Notes under the pieces: generated by a model
The model's database searches: none
Seen by the model: the letters and a program-made list of their open reading frames with translations, nothing else
Told to the model about the DNA's origin: nothing
Made by a program: the position numbers and the translations under genes
From: Earliella scabrosa
Lineage: Eukaryota > Basidiomycota > Agaricomycetes > Polyporales > Polyporaceae
Direction of reading: 5' to 3'
Assembly: GCA_022605405.1 (NCBI GenBank)
Contig: JABYQQ010000012.1
Span: 1,054,001-1,118,000 of the forward strand
DNA: 64,000 nucleotides
Shown: one piece after another, positions 23,106-39,298 of the stretch
Numbering within the stretch: the stretch's first letter is position 1
Layout of the letters: the number at the start of each line of letters is the position of its first letter

Positions 23106-23442
23106 GGCTGAGCGTCGCAGTCGTCGTCGAGATGGTGGTGGTTCGTCCGAAGCTGACAGCGTCTAGGGTTGGATGGGAAGCGTCACTCACGGGCGTCTGG
23201 GGTGACGCGTTGGGAACGCGATCACGTGCACTGGCGTCGTGCTGGTAATGACGTCAGTGTGGCTGACAGGACGTCATGAACCGATCTCCGTACGCCTCCC
23301 TGCTACTGGCTGCCAGGACAGGGCTCGCATACTCAGTCTCACCCTCCACTAGTACTCGTTCGTCGAATAACCCCAGCTACACCCACGCGTAGGCGCGGCC
23401 CTTTGCGACTTGGGAATAGCAACGTCCTATCGCCTCTAGACC

Positions 23443-24446
23443 ATGTCATCGAATCAAGATCGAGTACACCCGAATGTTCATCCAGAGGCACATAGATCTC
23501 AACCAGACGGTTCTCACTCTGACGTTCACCATCCGCCTCCTGAGGACGACCCACTGTTGAGGCCAACTAACAAATCAGTTCCAGACACGGGATGGCGGGG
23601 GTCGATACCTAGCCAGCATGGAGGCGACCAGGAGGAAGACTTCATGAACAAGCCCCCATATCACTGGAAAAGCGAAGGAAACCTGTTCAAGCCCAAGTAC
23701 TACTCGTGAGTAGGCCTTCATGTCATGAAAGCTCCTATGGGCATGCCGCTTCACCTATCGCTTCCACCAGGCAATGCTGGTGCGGCAACATCGCATTCGA
23801 GTTCCATGGGGACCCCGTAGACGCTAAGCATTGCCACTGCAAGCAATGTCAGCACCTTCATGGCGCACCGTTCCAATGGGCCGTCATATTTCCCAAGGTG
23901 AGAACAGTGTCGATGTATCGCATTCATTCATAGTAGCTAAGCCATGGCACAGACGTCTGTCCGGATGGTGAAGAATGAAGGTGACAGCCTCCATTTTTTC
24001 TCGACGCAGCAGCGAAAAGGTATTCATGACGTTCCATGCAAGGTACGCACAGATTCTCTTGCCCCTTCAACGAATGGTGGGCTTATGCAGATCTCCTAGG
24101 TATCATGCAACCAATGTCGTTCCTCGGTTTTTGATGAAGGACGCAACACCGTCCTTGCGTACCCCTCTTCGTTCAAGTTCAAAGACGGGAAGGTCCCTCG
24201 GGAGTTCCAGCCCACCGCTCACATCTTCTACAGAGAGCGTGTCATGGAGGTCCCTGACGGCGTGCCGAAATGGTCTGGTCACAAAGGCCAGAGCGAATTG
24301 ATGCCAGATCTCACCGCCGAAGAAGGGTGAGCGATATCCATGGATATCGTAATCTAGGTACTGACGCGGAAAGTTTGTTCACCCCCAACAGGAAGTTGCC
24401 CAGGTATAAGGGCAAGTCGAACGGAGAACAGGTGGACTCTGCATAG
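23443..24446 (+). CDS. GFA (glutathione-dependent formaldehyde-activating/CENP-V) domain protein
   Basis: Five exons. Exon 1 encodes a polar, His- and Pro-rich leader of about 88 residues starting MSSNQDRVHPNVHPEAHR. Exon 2 starts the GFA domain with the zinc ligands CWCGNIAFEF and KHCHCKQCQHLHGAPFQW. Later exons give SVRMVKNEGDSLHFF, VSCNQCRSSVFDEGRNTVLA, FQPTAHIFYRERVMEVPDG and PKWSGHKGQSELM. A last intron at GTGAGC joins EEG to KLPRYKGKSNGEQVDSA-stop; without it the frame would stop at 24329. GFA proteins carry structural and catalytic zinc; most fungal members have no proven formaldehyde role, so the substrate is open. The long leader before the domain is unusual. The same family also covers centromere protein V. 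Confidence 0.85.
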
Positions 24447-24776
24447 TCCGATGTGGTGTCCACGTGGGCCGGTGACAAATGTTATGGGGTTACAACGCCT
24501 GTAGCTGCGTTCGGTGCCTGTGTAGTGCTCTGGCCAGGTCTTGCTTCCGAGCCAGTGTCGTCATGAGAAAACGAGCTTTCAAAGTACTACTTCAGTAGGC
24601 CAAACGACAAGCATAGTTGACACGCTCACGTGCCGGAAGACGCGTGTCGCGTCACGCTCTCGGCCAGCCAAGCTGTACGCGTCCGTTTCCACCACTCGAC
24701 CACCCTCAACAGTCTCGAAGTACAAGAAGCTCAGCTGCGACTCCCCTGACCTCTCCTCCTACGTGATTTCTCTGTC
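24447..24776. other. Intergenic region
   Basis: Short gap between two plus-strand genes; likely terminator and promoter, nothing distinctive seen. Confidence 0.4.
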
Positions 24777-25520
24777 ATGCCAGTCCCTCCCGACGTCGAG
24801 GTCATCTCGATCAGCAGCGGCAGCGACTCGAGCGAAGACGAAGACGCGCAGAACGGCCACGCAACCCCGTCCGACGGGAGCGCAGACGAGCTGGACGCGC
24901 CATACGCGCTCGATAACGCGTCGCGCACGCAGCTGCAGGTCGCCATTGCCACCGTGCCCGAACAACGCGTCCGTGAAGCGTTTGCGGCGCTCGTTGACAG
25001 CGTTCCCGCCGTGACGGAACGCGTCTTCCGGATGCTCGTCGCCATGCAACCTGTGCCTGTGAAGGGCGAAGAGGAGGAAGATGAGGAGGAGGACGACGAC
25101 GACGATGCCGAGGAGGAGGAGCACAGCGCCCTCGGGGTGCACGACAGAGTCATGCTAGTGCCGCGGTGGCAGATTTGCGCAAAGTGCAACGAGGAGTTCG
25201 ACGCGGGGACGCCTCGGCGCCGCGGGGAGTGCATGTACCATCCCGGTACGCTTGTGCTATCGCTGTAGCGGGCCTCTTCATGCTGACACTGCGCTATCTT
25301 TGTCACGGAAACAGGTTTTCTGGAAGTGAACGAGAGGATGTTCGTCGACTGGGACGAGGACTGTCACGGGCCTATGGACACCCGTGAAAATCGGGAGCAG
25401 TATCCTGAAAACTTCATCTGGTCGTGCTGCGAGGGCGACGGACGGAGCATCGGCTGCGTGCAGGACGCGCATGAGCCGGAGCAGGCCCAGGATCGCCGAA
25501 AGCGAGCGCGACACTGGTGA
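24777..25520 (+). CDS. Acidic hypothetical protein with C-terminal Cys/His cluster
   Basis: Two exons, intron 25246-25314. The first opens with MPVPPDVEVISISSGSDSSE, whose start resembles a SUMO-interacting motif (VEVISIS before acidic residues). A helical part then leads to a long Glu/Asp tract near residues 95-115. The second half carries ICAKCNEEFDAG, GECMYHPG, FLEVNERMFVDWDEDC, FIWSCCEGDGRSIGC and a basic tail DRRKRARHW. The pattern C-x2-C ... C-x3-H-P-G ... C-C-x-x-G-x3-GC is a probable zinc-binding module seen in many small basidiomycete proteins. A nuclear role is inferred from the motif set only. Confidence 0.75.
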
Positions 25521-26102
25521 CGACCGCACACGAGATTTAACACAATGTATGGCGTATGTTATCTCAGAGTGCGAACGTTCAGTGGCTTCTTGTAACATCT
25601 CCCTCACTCACATCGCACAAGACTAAGAAAGCACAGACCCAAGATGTCCGTCAGAACCTGATCAACGAGGGAACAAAGGAGCAGGTACGCGAAACGATCC
25701 ATGTTCATAACACCATTTGCCCCCGAGTCGCAGTATAGATACGAGTAGTGTGTGGTTCACCCTGAAATCCAAAAGATAACGACATCCACAGCCAGACGAA
25801 GATAGCTACCATCCAGTGGTAACTTTCTTGAATATGGAGCGAATAGTGCATCCCGATCGACGCCTTGGGACGTCATCAAGATTCAACACTAACGGCAGAC
25901 CATGGACGCTGAGCAGAAGATGGCAACACACGCACCATCGAGCTTCGTGAGGACCAAACGAGTATGCATATGCAGATACAATTGCAGGCGTGATCCTGAG
26001 TAGGCAATCGAGGAAGACAGCGGTGCGCCATATGATACATATTCCTACAGCATGTGGCCCTTCAGTACGCGGAATGTAACGTAGTATACACACCAAGGAA
26101 CG
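25521..26102. other. Convergent 3' region
   Basis: 3' ends of the acidic protein gene and the MYST gene face each other here. I see no further gene. Confidence 0.4.
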
Positions 26103-30249
<4,147 letters not shown>

Positions 30250-31106
30250 CGTGAGCGGCGTGGAGTGGTGAGAGAGGCAGGAGGGCGGCGAGCGCGAGTA
30301 CGCAGAGGAGTCCGCCGTCGTCGACAATGTCGGGCTGGATACGGGTTGTTTACGCTTTGTTTGGCGATGTGGGGTGGAACTTGGACCGTCGCGGTAGTCT
30401 GCCTGGCTCGCTCTCCACCGCCGTCTTCCGGTCCGTGTTTGGTGCTCAGCTCAGTTCCGACGCAGACTAGGAGCAAGCTGGGAACATCGCGACCAGCGAC
30501 GGTCTCTCTGGGCAGTGCCAACACGAAAAGCCTGCCTTGCCCTGGTTCCGGGGTCCGGGCGTCTTCTACGGCGCCACTCACGCCGACGGCTGAGTGAGCT
30601 CCCCCGGGCCCCCGACCCCGTTCTGCTCCCCCCATGGTTGGCTCTTCGACCGAGACGGCACGCGAGGTCTGCTATCGCACGAGAGTAGCTCAACGCACAC
30701 GTATGTAAATTCTATGTAGTCCACGACGCGACCAGTTCAGGGTATCTGAAAGGGCCTTCGGGTCCTCCCCGGCTGATAGCAGAAGCGCCCGCGCGGCGAC
30801 GGGGAGCTGAGTGCTACAGAGCGGTATTCTAATGCACGACACGGTGTATGACTGAGGTAGACGTCAAGAGGAAGAGTGTCTGCAGGAGACTGAGTAGGCA
30901 GAGGGAGGAATAAGCCGGGGATGTGCGAGAAAAGGGCGGTTTGCGTAAGAGTGGCTGAAGGCGTGGCTCTCTAGAACCAAACAACAAATAAGGACGCCGT
31001 GGGCGACGACACTCTCTCACTCGAAACTGCTCTGCGCTATATCAGTTTGATAGCTCCCTCCCTCTCTTTCCCCCAGACCACCATCTCCTCCGCACATACG
31101 CCCCCG
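30250..31106. promoter_or_regulatory. Shared divergent promoter region, MYST gene and LAMMER kinase gene
   Basis: About 850 bp between the two head-to-head start codons. The part next to 30249 may still be coding for an upstream MYST exon. No other gene is evident. Confidence 0.5.
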
Positions 31107-33092
31107 ATGCAGGCCGCCGTGCACCAGATGGCTCCCCAGCTCCTTCCACAGTTCACGCACCCGTCCCATCGACCCCCAGCGAGCAACATCGGCGCCATGC
31201 CCACTCCCCCCGTGACAGCCCGGAAACGCAAGCGGCAGCAATTCACGGTTACCTACAGCGAGGTCCAGGAGGTCGACAGCTCAGGCAAGGTTCGTGAAGT
31301 GATCGTCATCGACGACACTCCTCCGCCCTCTACCGTGTCCCCCGCTACCACCCATACGGCCATGTACTCCGCCTCGTACCAACCCCCAGTCTATTCCGCC
31401 CCAATCCGCACAAGAGCTCGGGCAGCTGCGGAAGCTCAGGCTCTCTCGGCCAGCACTTCCTCTGGAATCACAGTCGCACCGGCGCCCAAGAAGCGCAAGA
31501 GGGACCCCGCAGACGACGTTGGTACTGTGTCCAAGAAGACGGTAACCAACGGGCAATTAGGGAATGGCATCGCCTCAGCAAAGTCGTATGCGACTGCTAG
31601 TGGTGCCGTTGTGGACGATGTGAGTCTCCGTCTTTCGCCTCTATGCGAGCATCGTTGATCCATCTATCACGTCCCGCAGGGCTCCAAGGCGCAGGTTCCC
31701 TGTGACGACAAAGAGGGACACTACATCATAGTCCCCGATGACATGATCTACAGACGGTGTAAGTTCTGGCAGTATACCTTGGTAACGTCGGGCTAATTCA
31801 TGCGTCTATAGACCGAACAGTGCGCCTTTTGGGTCAAGGGACCTTCGGAAAGGTCGTCGAGGCCATTGACACGGAGACCAACAAGAGAGTCGCAATCAAG
31901 ATCATTCGAGCAATACCCAAGTATCGAGACGCAAGCAAGATTGAGGTCCGTGTCCTACAAAAGCTGAAGGAGCGCGACCCCATGAATCGACAGTAAGGGT
32001 CCCTGTCCTCTTCCGAGATGCTATCGTGCTGAGCAATGTCGTAGCAAATGCATCCATCTGCTTGCCTGGTTTGACCACCGCAACCACATCTGTCTGGTTT
32101 CCGAGTTGCTCGGCATGTGTGTATATGACTTCCTCAAGGAGAACGACTTCGCCCCATTCCCACGTCAACATATCCAATCTTTCGCAAGGCAACTTCTTGG
32201 CAGTGTAGCATGTCGGTCCCATTCACCCTTTCGTGCTGGACAGGCTGAATTGACGCTATCCTCTAGTCCTTCACGATCTCCACTTGATCCACACCGACCT
32301 AAAGCCGGAAAATATCTTATTGGTAAACAATGATTATCAAGTCGTACAGGTTCCTACTTCATCGAAGGTGAGCAACTTCGATCTGGATGAAAACCATTCA
32401 ATCTGATGTTGATCTTGTCCAGCGCGGTGCGCCAACGAGGAGCAAACGGATACTCCACTCGACGGATATTCGGCTCATCGACTTCGGGTCTGCAACATTC
32501 GAGGACGAGTACCATTCAAGCGTCGTGTCAACCCGGCATTATCGCGCACCGGAGATCATTCTCGGTACGCAAGATGTGTACCTGTCAGTTAACGTCCTCT
32601 GACGTCTCCCGACTGCAGGCCTTGGATGGACATACCCATGCGACGTCTTCTCCCTCGGCTGCATCCTCGTCGAGTTCTACACGGGGGTCGCCTTGTTCCA
32701 GACGCATGACAACCTGGAGCATCTCGCCATGATGGAACAAGTCATGGGCAAGATGCCAGAACGCTTCGCGCGATCCGGTGCTCGCGCAAAGCCAGAGTAC
32801 TTCAAGGAAGGATGCAAGCTGGACTGGCCGAAACCCAAGGCGACCCGGCAAAGCAGGAAGGAGGTTAGGGCGTGCCGGAGTCTTCAGGTGGGTTCTAAAC
32901 AGCGACGACTAGCTTGCATGGACCTGACCCTTCCATAACTCATAGGAGATCATCCCTGCCACCGACCTCATCAACCGTCACTTCCTTGACCTAGTCAAGA
33001 AGCTGCTGACGTTCGACCCTACGCAGCGCATCACAGTCAAGGAGGCCCTCAACCACCCATACTTCTCGCTACAAATCCCTAACGAATACTGA
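31107..33092 (+). CDS. LAMMER (CLK/Kns1/Lkh1) dual-specificity protein kinase
   Basis: Kinases of this family phosphorylate SR-type splicing factors and act in nuclear signalling. The N-terminal half is disordered with basic clusters ([31 protein letters not shown]) likely to act as nuclear signals. The kinase domain follows: glycine loop [20 protein letters not shown] (ATP lysine), [13 protein letters not shown] (catalytic loop), LIDFGSATF (in place of DFG-plus-loop), [29 protein letters not shown], and the diagnostic [11 protein letters not shown] motif, ending [15 protein letters not shown]. All catalytic residues are present. Introns are short; one separates LLGSVA from [11 protein letters not shown]. 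The ATG at 31107 is the first in frame. Confidence 0.95.
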
Positions 33093-33627
33093 ACGATCCC
33101 TCATGCTCACCACTCGCGCCTCAATCTCGGTCATCAGTAATAGTGTCGGCATCGGTACGATATGGACAGGCTCATGCTGCCGTTGTATACTCCTCCCACT
33201 CGTCTACATACAGTATTGCTATCGCCGTCGCATGGTCGCTATCCCGTCCGCTACTTGTTGGAGCTTTCGCCATTCTCCCTGGAGGTTCACCTCGTGTACA
33301 ACATGCATTCGTGCGCAACCGTTCCCTCATTCTTCACCAGCCTTCTTCACCAGCCTGGACGGTGGTCCCTTCCTTTTGGTTCGGTTATTCCCTTCATCGA
33401 GCACAGTCTCGCCGTCCCACACCCCATCCTCCATCCTCCTCGCTTCGTTCACCCTGCACCGACACCACTCGCCACCTCCTGCCGACGTTGACCGCGACAC
33501 CCTATCCGACTGCTTATTGTCTTAGTGTTTCCTCCGCTCCTTCCTCTCCCTCTCGTCCTCGATGCCTCATCTTGTATCTATCCTAGGCCATGGTCTCTTG
33601 TTTCGTCTACTAAGTCTATATACATAG
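33093..33627. other. Downstream region of the kinase gene
   Basis: Pyrimidine-rich plus strand (many CTC/TCC tracts at 33300-33560), probably 3' UTR and the following promoter. Frames here show no known family. Confidence 0.4.
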
Positions 33628-34094
33628 ATGCAACGTCGCTCGGCCGAGCACGATGCTGTACAAAGCGTCCGCAACGTCGTCGATGAACGTGCGCCGTGCC
33701 AGCTGCCGACGGCGCGCCCAGCTGGTCCGTGCGCAGGAATGGACAGCTTACGTCGAGGGTCAGAACCCCCAGCCAGCGGCCCCGGGATCGATCCGCGCTC
33801 TCTTCCGCAGCCCGGATCTGCACCAGCCTCGTCCCGCGAGCCCAGACTGGGGCCGCGAAGCCTTGTCACGACACCAGGTGCGTCCTGTCCGTTTCTTCTC
33901 AGCCTCATCCTCTGCCGTATGGTTATGTTGTGGCAGATTCGGTGCGTCCGCCACGCCACGCCACACCGTCCACCTCCGCCACCTCCACAGTGCCAGTTGT
34001 CGCTCGCGTGAAGGGAGTTCCCAGAAGGCCAGAAGATCCATTCACACAGTCGTTCGAGTTCGACTGTCCGACCCTCGTTGGGCGCAAGAAATAG
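33628..34094 (+). CDS. Small hypothetical protein, two exons
   Basis: A model of 135 residues: exon 33628-33877, intron of 59 bp (GTGCGT...TGGCAG), exon 33937-34094. Spliced, the reading frame runs from MQRRSAEHDAVQSVRNVV through a Pro/Arg/Ser-rich middle to GVPRRPEDPFTQSFEFDC and PTLVGRKK-stop. The intron has the normal length and signals, and the frame is kept across it, which is the main support. I recognise no domain. A TATA-like TATATACATA lies directly before the ATG, so translation may really start at a later Met (MDSLRRG). Confidence 0.4.
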
Positions 34095-35145
34095 GTGTTA
34101 TCCAATTGGCGAGCCGATAGCCTGGATCCGCTCAAACTGGGAAGGGTTCGTGATCCTGCCAGCGTTCGCTGCGCCGTCCGGGCCCTCCCGTGCCGTCCAA
34201 TCGCTGACGCAGTGGACGGCGCAAGTTACCGCGAGCTCGGGGCACACCTGCCCAGGAGCAGCGATGGGCACGGACCACTTGCCAATTGGGCGAGCTTGGG
34301 CCAGGGGAGATGGCGACAGAGGGCGCAGAACCCCGAAAGAACGCGGGTCCGGTGACCGTGCCAGCCACCGAGGAGTGCGGCCCATGGGAAACGGCGAACA
34401 CGCGCGCATCCCTGCCCCGTCCAGGGCAGGGCTCCGCATGAGCCTCTGGCCTTCTCCCTACCGAGCCCGCACTACGAGCCCGTTCCGTGTGGCCAGCGAC
34501 GAATCGACAGGGAGTCTCGAGTCTCGACCGGCCGTGCTGCATGCTGGTCGCCGCAGCTGTGAGAGTCGGGGTGTGCTCCCTGTGGGTGCGGTGCTGGCGC
34601 GCAACGCCAGCTTTGGGCAACTGCGCAATAAGTCCGGACGGCAAGGCTCGACGTCCCGGACCTAGCCTTCACTGTATATATATCCGACAGGGGGAGATGG
34701 GCGTGCCGCGCGCGCCGTACTACCCCCGCGGCCTGCGGTGCGATGCGGTGCGGCGCGGAGAACAATCGCCCTGTTCGCACATCACCGTTCAGGACAACGG
34801 GTTTCTCTGCAAGCTTAAGGCGGTCTATCGGGGATGCTTGGGCCCGAGAAGAGGCTGAGCGGATGCACATGACGTTGGCTAAGTATGAGTACTAGTGGTG
34901 GGCACCTCCGCCGTGCTCGAAGAGGGCATCCTTGTGTTCCTAATCTCATATGCTTCTATCCGTTCTATCCTTCCTGCGACGATCGTCTGCATGGAGAGCT
35001 CGTGCGTGTGGTGGTCCGAGGGCCGGTAGCAGATCGGCGTGCTCCCCATGTGCTGTGTGCTGCTCCTGACCTGCACGGAAGGTGACCGTCCGTAGGCGGG
35101 GGCATTGTCGCAGCGCAGCGCAGGGAATGACGGCTGTGTCGCCGT
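34095..35145. other. Intergenic region, no supported gene
   Basis: Several overlapping frames (for example 34078-34665) lack family features. A TATATATAT tract lies at about 34674-34682 without an obvious downstream gene. Confidence 0.4.
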
Positions 35146-36422
35146 TCATGCAGATGGGCGCATGGATGTGACCGACGAGAGGAGCCGCTCGGCGAGGACG
35201 TCGTGCACGTCTGCCGTCAGGTGCAGGTCATCCGCCCAAATTCCGCCGCCCTCGGTCGTCGGGTCGTCCTCGCCGAAGTCGAACTCGGCTGGGTCGTCCA
35301 GCACCTCGGATAGCACCTGGTGCGACGAGAACAGGAGCACGGTGGCCTCTGTGCTGCTGGTGCCGAACTCGGTCGCCTGTGTGTGCAGCAGCTCGTTCCA
35401 CGTCTTGACGCGCTCTTCTATCTCGTCGGACATCCCGGAGTCTGTCGCTGTACGCAGAACGGGGTGTCAGAAGGCTTCGGCATGCGAGTAGGGTGAAACG
35501 GACCTTGTGGCGAGCGGTCAATGGGCGGGACGTCGACGAGTATAAGGTTCCTTGCGCCGGCCTTGACATAGAGATCGTGCACAGTATCGAACACACTCTC
35601 AACGATAGGCTCTAGCTCGTCGGCGTCAGTGCTGCCACAGTCGTTGATGCCCATGGACACAACTGCACGACGTGCGTCAACATATCAAGAGCCGGCGGGG
35701 GGAGCATGTATCACATAACATACAGTAAGTGGTCTTGTCCGAGCTCAGCCTCGGGCTTTCGTTTGGAGAGCCTTTCTTCGAGAAGCGTGCAAAGAACGCC
35801 GAGAGTTGAGTGGAGAGGTCGTCCTGTGCTGTCGCGCCTGGAGACGCAAAGTTGTGTATCGTGGTCTGCTTTCCCTGCCTCAACAACCGTTTCTCGAGGT
35901 GGTCAACCTAGGGAAACACGATGAGCGGTTGATACACAACAGTGTGTCGACGGACCGCGACGCACCCATGTCGTGCCTTCATACGATTTGCTGTACGAGT
36001 CGCCCCTAAGAGACGTAGTTGAGCGTTCATGAGTTAGGGGTTGCTCCGAGGGCAGCGCTCACAGGACGACAACGGTCTGCATAGACTCCTCGGCATGCCA
36101 ATGAGCGCCGCCGAGGGCCAGCTTTACATAGGCTGGATCATAGAAGGATGGTGAGCAACCGCACAATTGCGAACGAGTAGTAGAAATGCCACGAACGAGA
36201 GGTCGGAGGCAACCCGGCGGTCGAGGTGGGACTTGCGCCCGATTCAGCGTCATCTTGCCTCTTTTCCTTCTTCTTAGGGTGTACCTCTGGTTCGTCGTCA
36301 TCTTCCTCTGAATGTACTTGCTCACTAGACTGCAGCTGTAGGGGGTCACCCAGATTGTCAGGGGTATTAGACCGCTTGCGTTTGCTGTGCGCAGTGACAC
36401 CACTGGTAGTTGAGGTAGTCAT
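35146..36422 (-). CDS. GDSL/SGNH-type esterase (CE16-like) with charged N-terminal extension
   Basis: Serine esterase of the SGNH fold. The core reads KLALGGAHWHAEES, MQTVVVLGDSYSKSYEG (nucleophile Ser in GDS), TTWVDHLEKRLL, HNFASPGATAQDDLSTQL, FVSMGINDCGST (block with Gly and Asn), LILVDVPPIDRSPQ and IWADDLHLTADVHD (catalytic Asp and His), ending TSMRPSA-stop. The sequence resembles carbohydrate-esterase family 16 acetyl esterases but shows no signal peptide. A 64-bp intron with a weak GTTCGT donor and ATCCAG acceptor would join an upstream exon from the ATG at 36422 in frame. That exon encodes about 80 residues with KRKR and KKKEKR clusters and an acidic stretch. If it is wrong, translation begins at the Met at 36082. 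The core is certain, the N-terminus is not. Confidence 0.75.
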
Positions 36423-36777
36423 GTGAATACGAAGTTCAGGTGCAGGGTAGATGTGCACGTTGAGTGGTGCTACGCAAATTGTATCACGTTCGTATGTGTG
36501 CTCAGACCTGAAGATGATGGTGGAAGGAGTAATGGACGTGAGCGCTCACGCCGTAGCACAACACATGGTGCAACTACTAGGATCGTGCTGCGTATTGTAC
36601 ACTTACTGATACGCTTGCTAGTTCGATACGAAAATCAGTTCAAATGTGGTTTCAAAGTACATGCACACTATCTTCCTAGATACGAACGGGTCTCTGGAGT
36701 CCAACCCAACCGACAGCAACCTGAACTCGAAAGCACGACAGCGAGCAATTGCAAACAAAGACAACGCGAGCTCAAGC
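36423..36777. other. Short intergenic region
   Basis: Between the GDSL gene and the 3' end of the protease gene. No gene seen. Confidence 0.4.
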
Positions 36778-38618
36778 CTACACGAGCTTCGCGAGCGAGA
36801 TACTATTCTTGGTGACGTCCGTCGAAAAGTACGCATTCTTCAAGAAAACGTCGCCGACCTGCACACATCCGTCAGCGCTAATCCAAGTACCAAGGGAAGC
36901 AGACGTACCAGCCACGTCGTGTCGTCCGCAATCTGCCCCGCCTGGATCCCAGACACACAGATCTCGCCCGTGTTGTCCGCAGGAGCGAACAGCAGGTCCT
37001 CCGGGTTAATCTCAAACGCCGTGCCCCCAAACGACAGCGCGATGCTCGTCTTCGTATCGCACGGGATAACGAACCCCCCGCTCCCGTCCGACTGCGCGCC
37101 CGGAATGGCGGCATGGATCGCCTCCGCGTCCGCCTGGGGCGCGATGATGAGCGTCGTGCCCGTGTCGAGGATGGCGGAGCGGCCCTGGAGGCCGAGGTCC
37201 TGCCCGTCCGCGGTCACCGCGTCCATCGCGCCCACCCAGAAGCCGTTGTCCGCCGCGTTCGGGACCGTGACGAGCGTGGCGGGGTCGAACTTTGTCGCGT
37301 CGAGCCCGCCGAACGTGATCTCGCCGTCGTTCTTGTTGTCCGTCAGCCGCGAGATCTTGTAGGACGTGATCGCGTCGCCGATGAGGCCCGCCTGCGCGAG
37401 CGCCTCGACTGGGGTCAGGACGCCCTGGTTCGAGAGCGTCTGGTGACGGGCGTGGAGATAGAGAGGGGAAGCAGGTTCAGCCTGACGAGAGCGTGAGAGG
37501 GAGCTGTGGTGAGAACACGCACCGACTGAGCGAGACCCATCAGGCCGTCAAAGGGCACGCTGTTGTCCGAGAAGTCGGCCGTCTCCTGCAATGCAACGCC
37601 GAACGTGTGGCCGGGAAGCGCAAGGCCCGCGATGTTGATGTTGTCCTTAACGATGTTCCCCGCGACTGCGCCTGTTCCGTAGGTGACCTGGAATGGCTGC
37701 TGAGTGTCGACGAACGACGAGGAGCTCTGCGGGCCGAGGAACTGGTGGTTGCCCTAGAGATGAGCGTTCAAGCAGAGTTAGCACGGCAGAGAAGCAGCGA
37801 GCAAAGTTCAATGATACGCACGCATCCTCCTCCAACTTGTGACTGGCAGCCCTCAGCGCCAACCCACAGGTCTGCTGAGCCCGAGTCCATGAGGATGTGG
37901 AAGTCCCGGGGAGGCGTGCCCATCTGGACCGTGGCAATGTAGCCGACGTCCCGAGCCCTGTAACACCAATCACTGTCAATGAACGTTCGGGTCCGTATGC
38001 ATCACACGAGACGCACTCGATGTCTAGGCCGAGCGAGTTGTTCGCAGTAGGAGGGTTCGCAGCCGTCAGGGAGGCAGCGGGGTCCACACCCGCACCGGCG
38101 CCGTTTGCGCCAGCCCCCTGCCCGCTCTTGCCCTTACCCTTGCGTCCCTTACCCTTCGCGAACACAGAGAGCTCAATCTCTTCGACGGCATCTTCTACAT
38201 CCGCAACTGCAGCTTCAACTTCAGCCTTGGGCATGCCGAGGCGGTTGTAACGCTTGACGTTCTTTGGACGACCGCCTTTGGGGATGAACATGCGCTTGCT
38301 GATCCTTTCCTCCATCTCGCGCTTGCTTGGGGGCGCGATGCCCTTCATGCGTGCGAGACGCTTCTGGCTACGGTTGATGTGCTGCTGCATGAGCTGTGGA
38401 TGCAAACACATGTAAGCATGGTGCGGGAAGCGAGAAGCGGCAATGACGCGACGCACAATCATGGGGTGGATGTCTGCGCGGTTCTGGTGGATGCGCTTGA
38501 GAGGGAGGGTGATGGTCTTGCCGCGCGTTGCCGGGGCAGCCTGGACACCACTGTCGGTGGTGGCGAGGAGGACGAGGATACTCGCGAGGAGCGTGGAGAA
38601 GGAAAGTGCGAGCTGCAT
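36778..38618 (-). CDS. Secreted pepsin-like aspartic protease (A1 family)
   Basis: Begins with a signal peptide MQLALSFSTLLASILVLLAT. A long basic propeptide follows (KTITLPLKRIHQNRADIHP, KREMEERISKRMFIPKGG), then a Lys/Gly-rich stretch KGKGRKGKGKSGQGAGANG that may be a flexible linker. The catalytic domain shows both active sites, HILMDSGSADLWVG and SAILDTGTTLIIAP. It also has the flap region VTYGTGAVAGNIVKDNINIA and GLMGLAQS, and a C-terminal VGDVFLKNAYFSTDVTKNS ending ISLAKLV-stop. Both catalytic Asp residues are present, so an active secreted endopeptidase is expected. Five or more short introns are present. The Lys/Gly-rich insertion before the catalytic domain is longer than in typical pepsins. 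Confidence 0.93.
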
Positions 38619-39298
38619 GATTGAAACGGGCCTGCGCTGAAGACCTGACCAAAGAAACAAGAGGGAAAGAAAACGGACAAGGACCCGGCCTTGCTGAAGG
38701 AGGGGAAGAGAGGGAAAGTGGGGATTGGAGCGTGCATCGCGGTTCTTATGCAGGTGCCTTGTACCGAGTCGGATGGATGATTGTTGTCAACGAGGACGCA
38801 GCGAGGGCCCGCCCTGCCGCACAAGCGCGCCAGTCCAGTCTGCAGGCGGTGGAGCAGATGCCATTAATAGAACACAGAACAGCTCACCGGCGTCCACGTC
38901 CATTCCCCATCCGCTTCTTCTCCTTCCTTGCCACAACCTGGGCTGATGTGACTGTGAGCGCCGCTTCGTCCATCAGCCAGGGCGAGCGTGGCGAGCGGTG
39001 TAACTGCCAGTGTCATGTCGCGACCCCTGCTCATTGTTAAGAGGAACAATGGGAGAACGTGCGCAAACGCTTCCGCAGCAGCTATTACCGACCGCAGACG
39101 CCTCTTCTATATTTATGAACGCACTGGATCCTCGATCAGCTGGCAATGTATCTCCCATGACAACCATGGAACGCCCACGACACGGATATGGTCTCCGGGC
39201 TCCAGATTTACCTTTACCTCGCACGACAGGCAGCACCGCGGGATATGAAGGCAAGCGCAAAGGGGCCACATACATAGTCAAACACCCGTCTGGTAATG
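38619..39298. other. Upstream region of the protease gene
   Basis: Likely promoter of the minus-strand protease gene and 3' flank of the hydratase gene. No supported gene. Confidence 0.4.

Noticed and set aside
22714..23190. Minus-strand start at 23190 for the DUF1295 gene
   Set aside because: The first codon there is GTG; the ATG at 23105 in another frame, with a 65-bp intron, gives a conserved-looking N-terminus.
30999..31106. Upstream start for the LAMMER kinase at 30999
   Set aside because: The codon is GTG; the first in-frame ATG is at 31107.
34078..34665. 195-codon plus-strand frame
   Set aside because: Starts within the end of the preceding gene, with no ATG at its start and no recognisable family.
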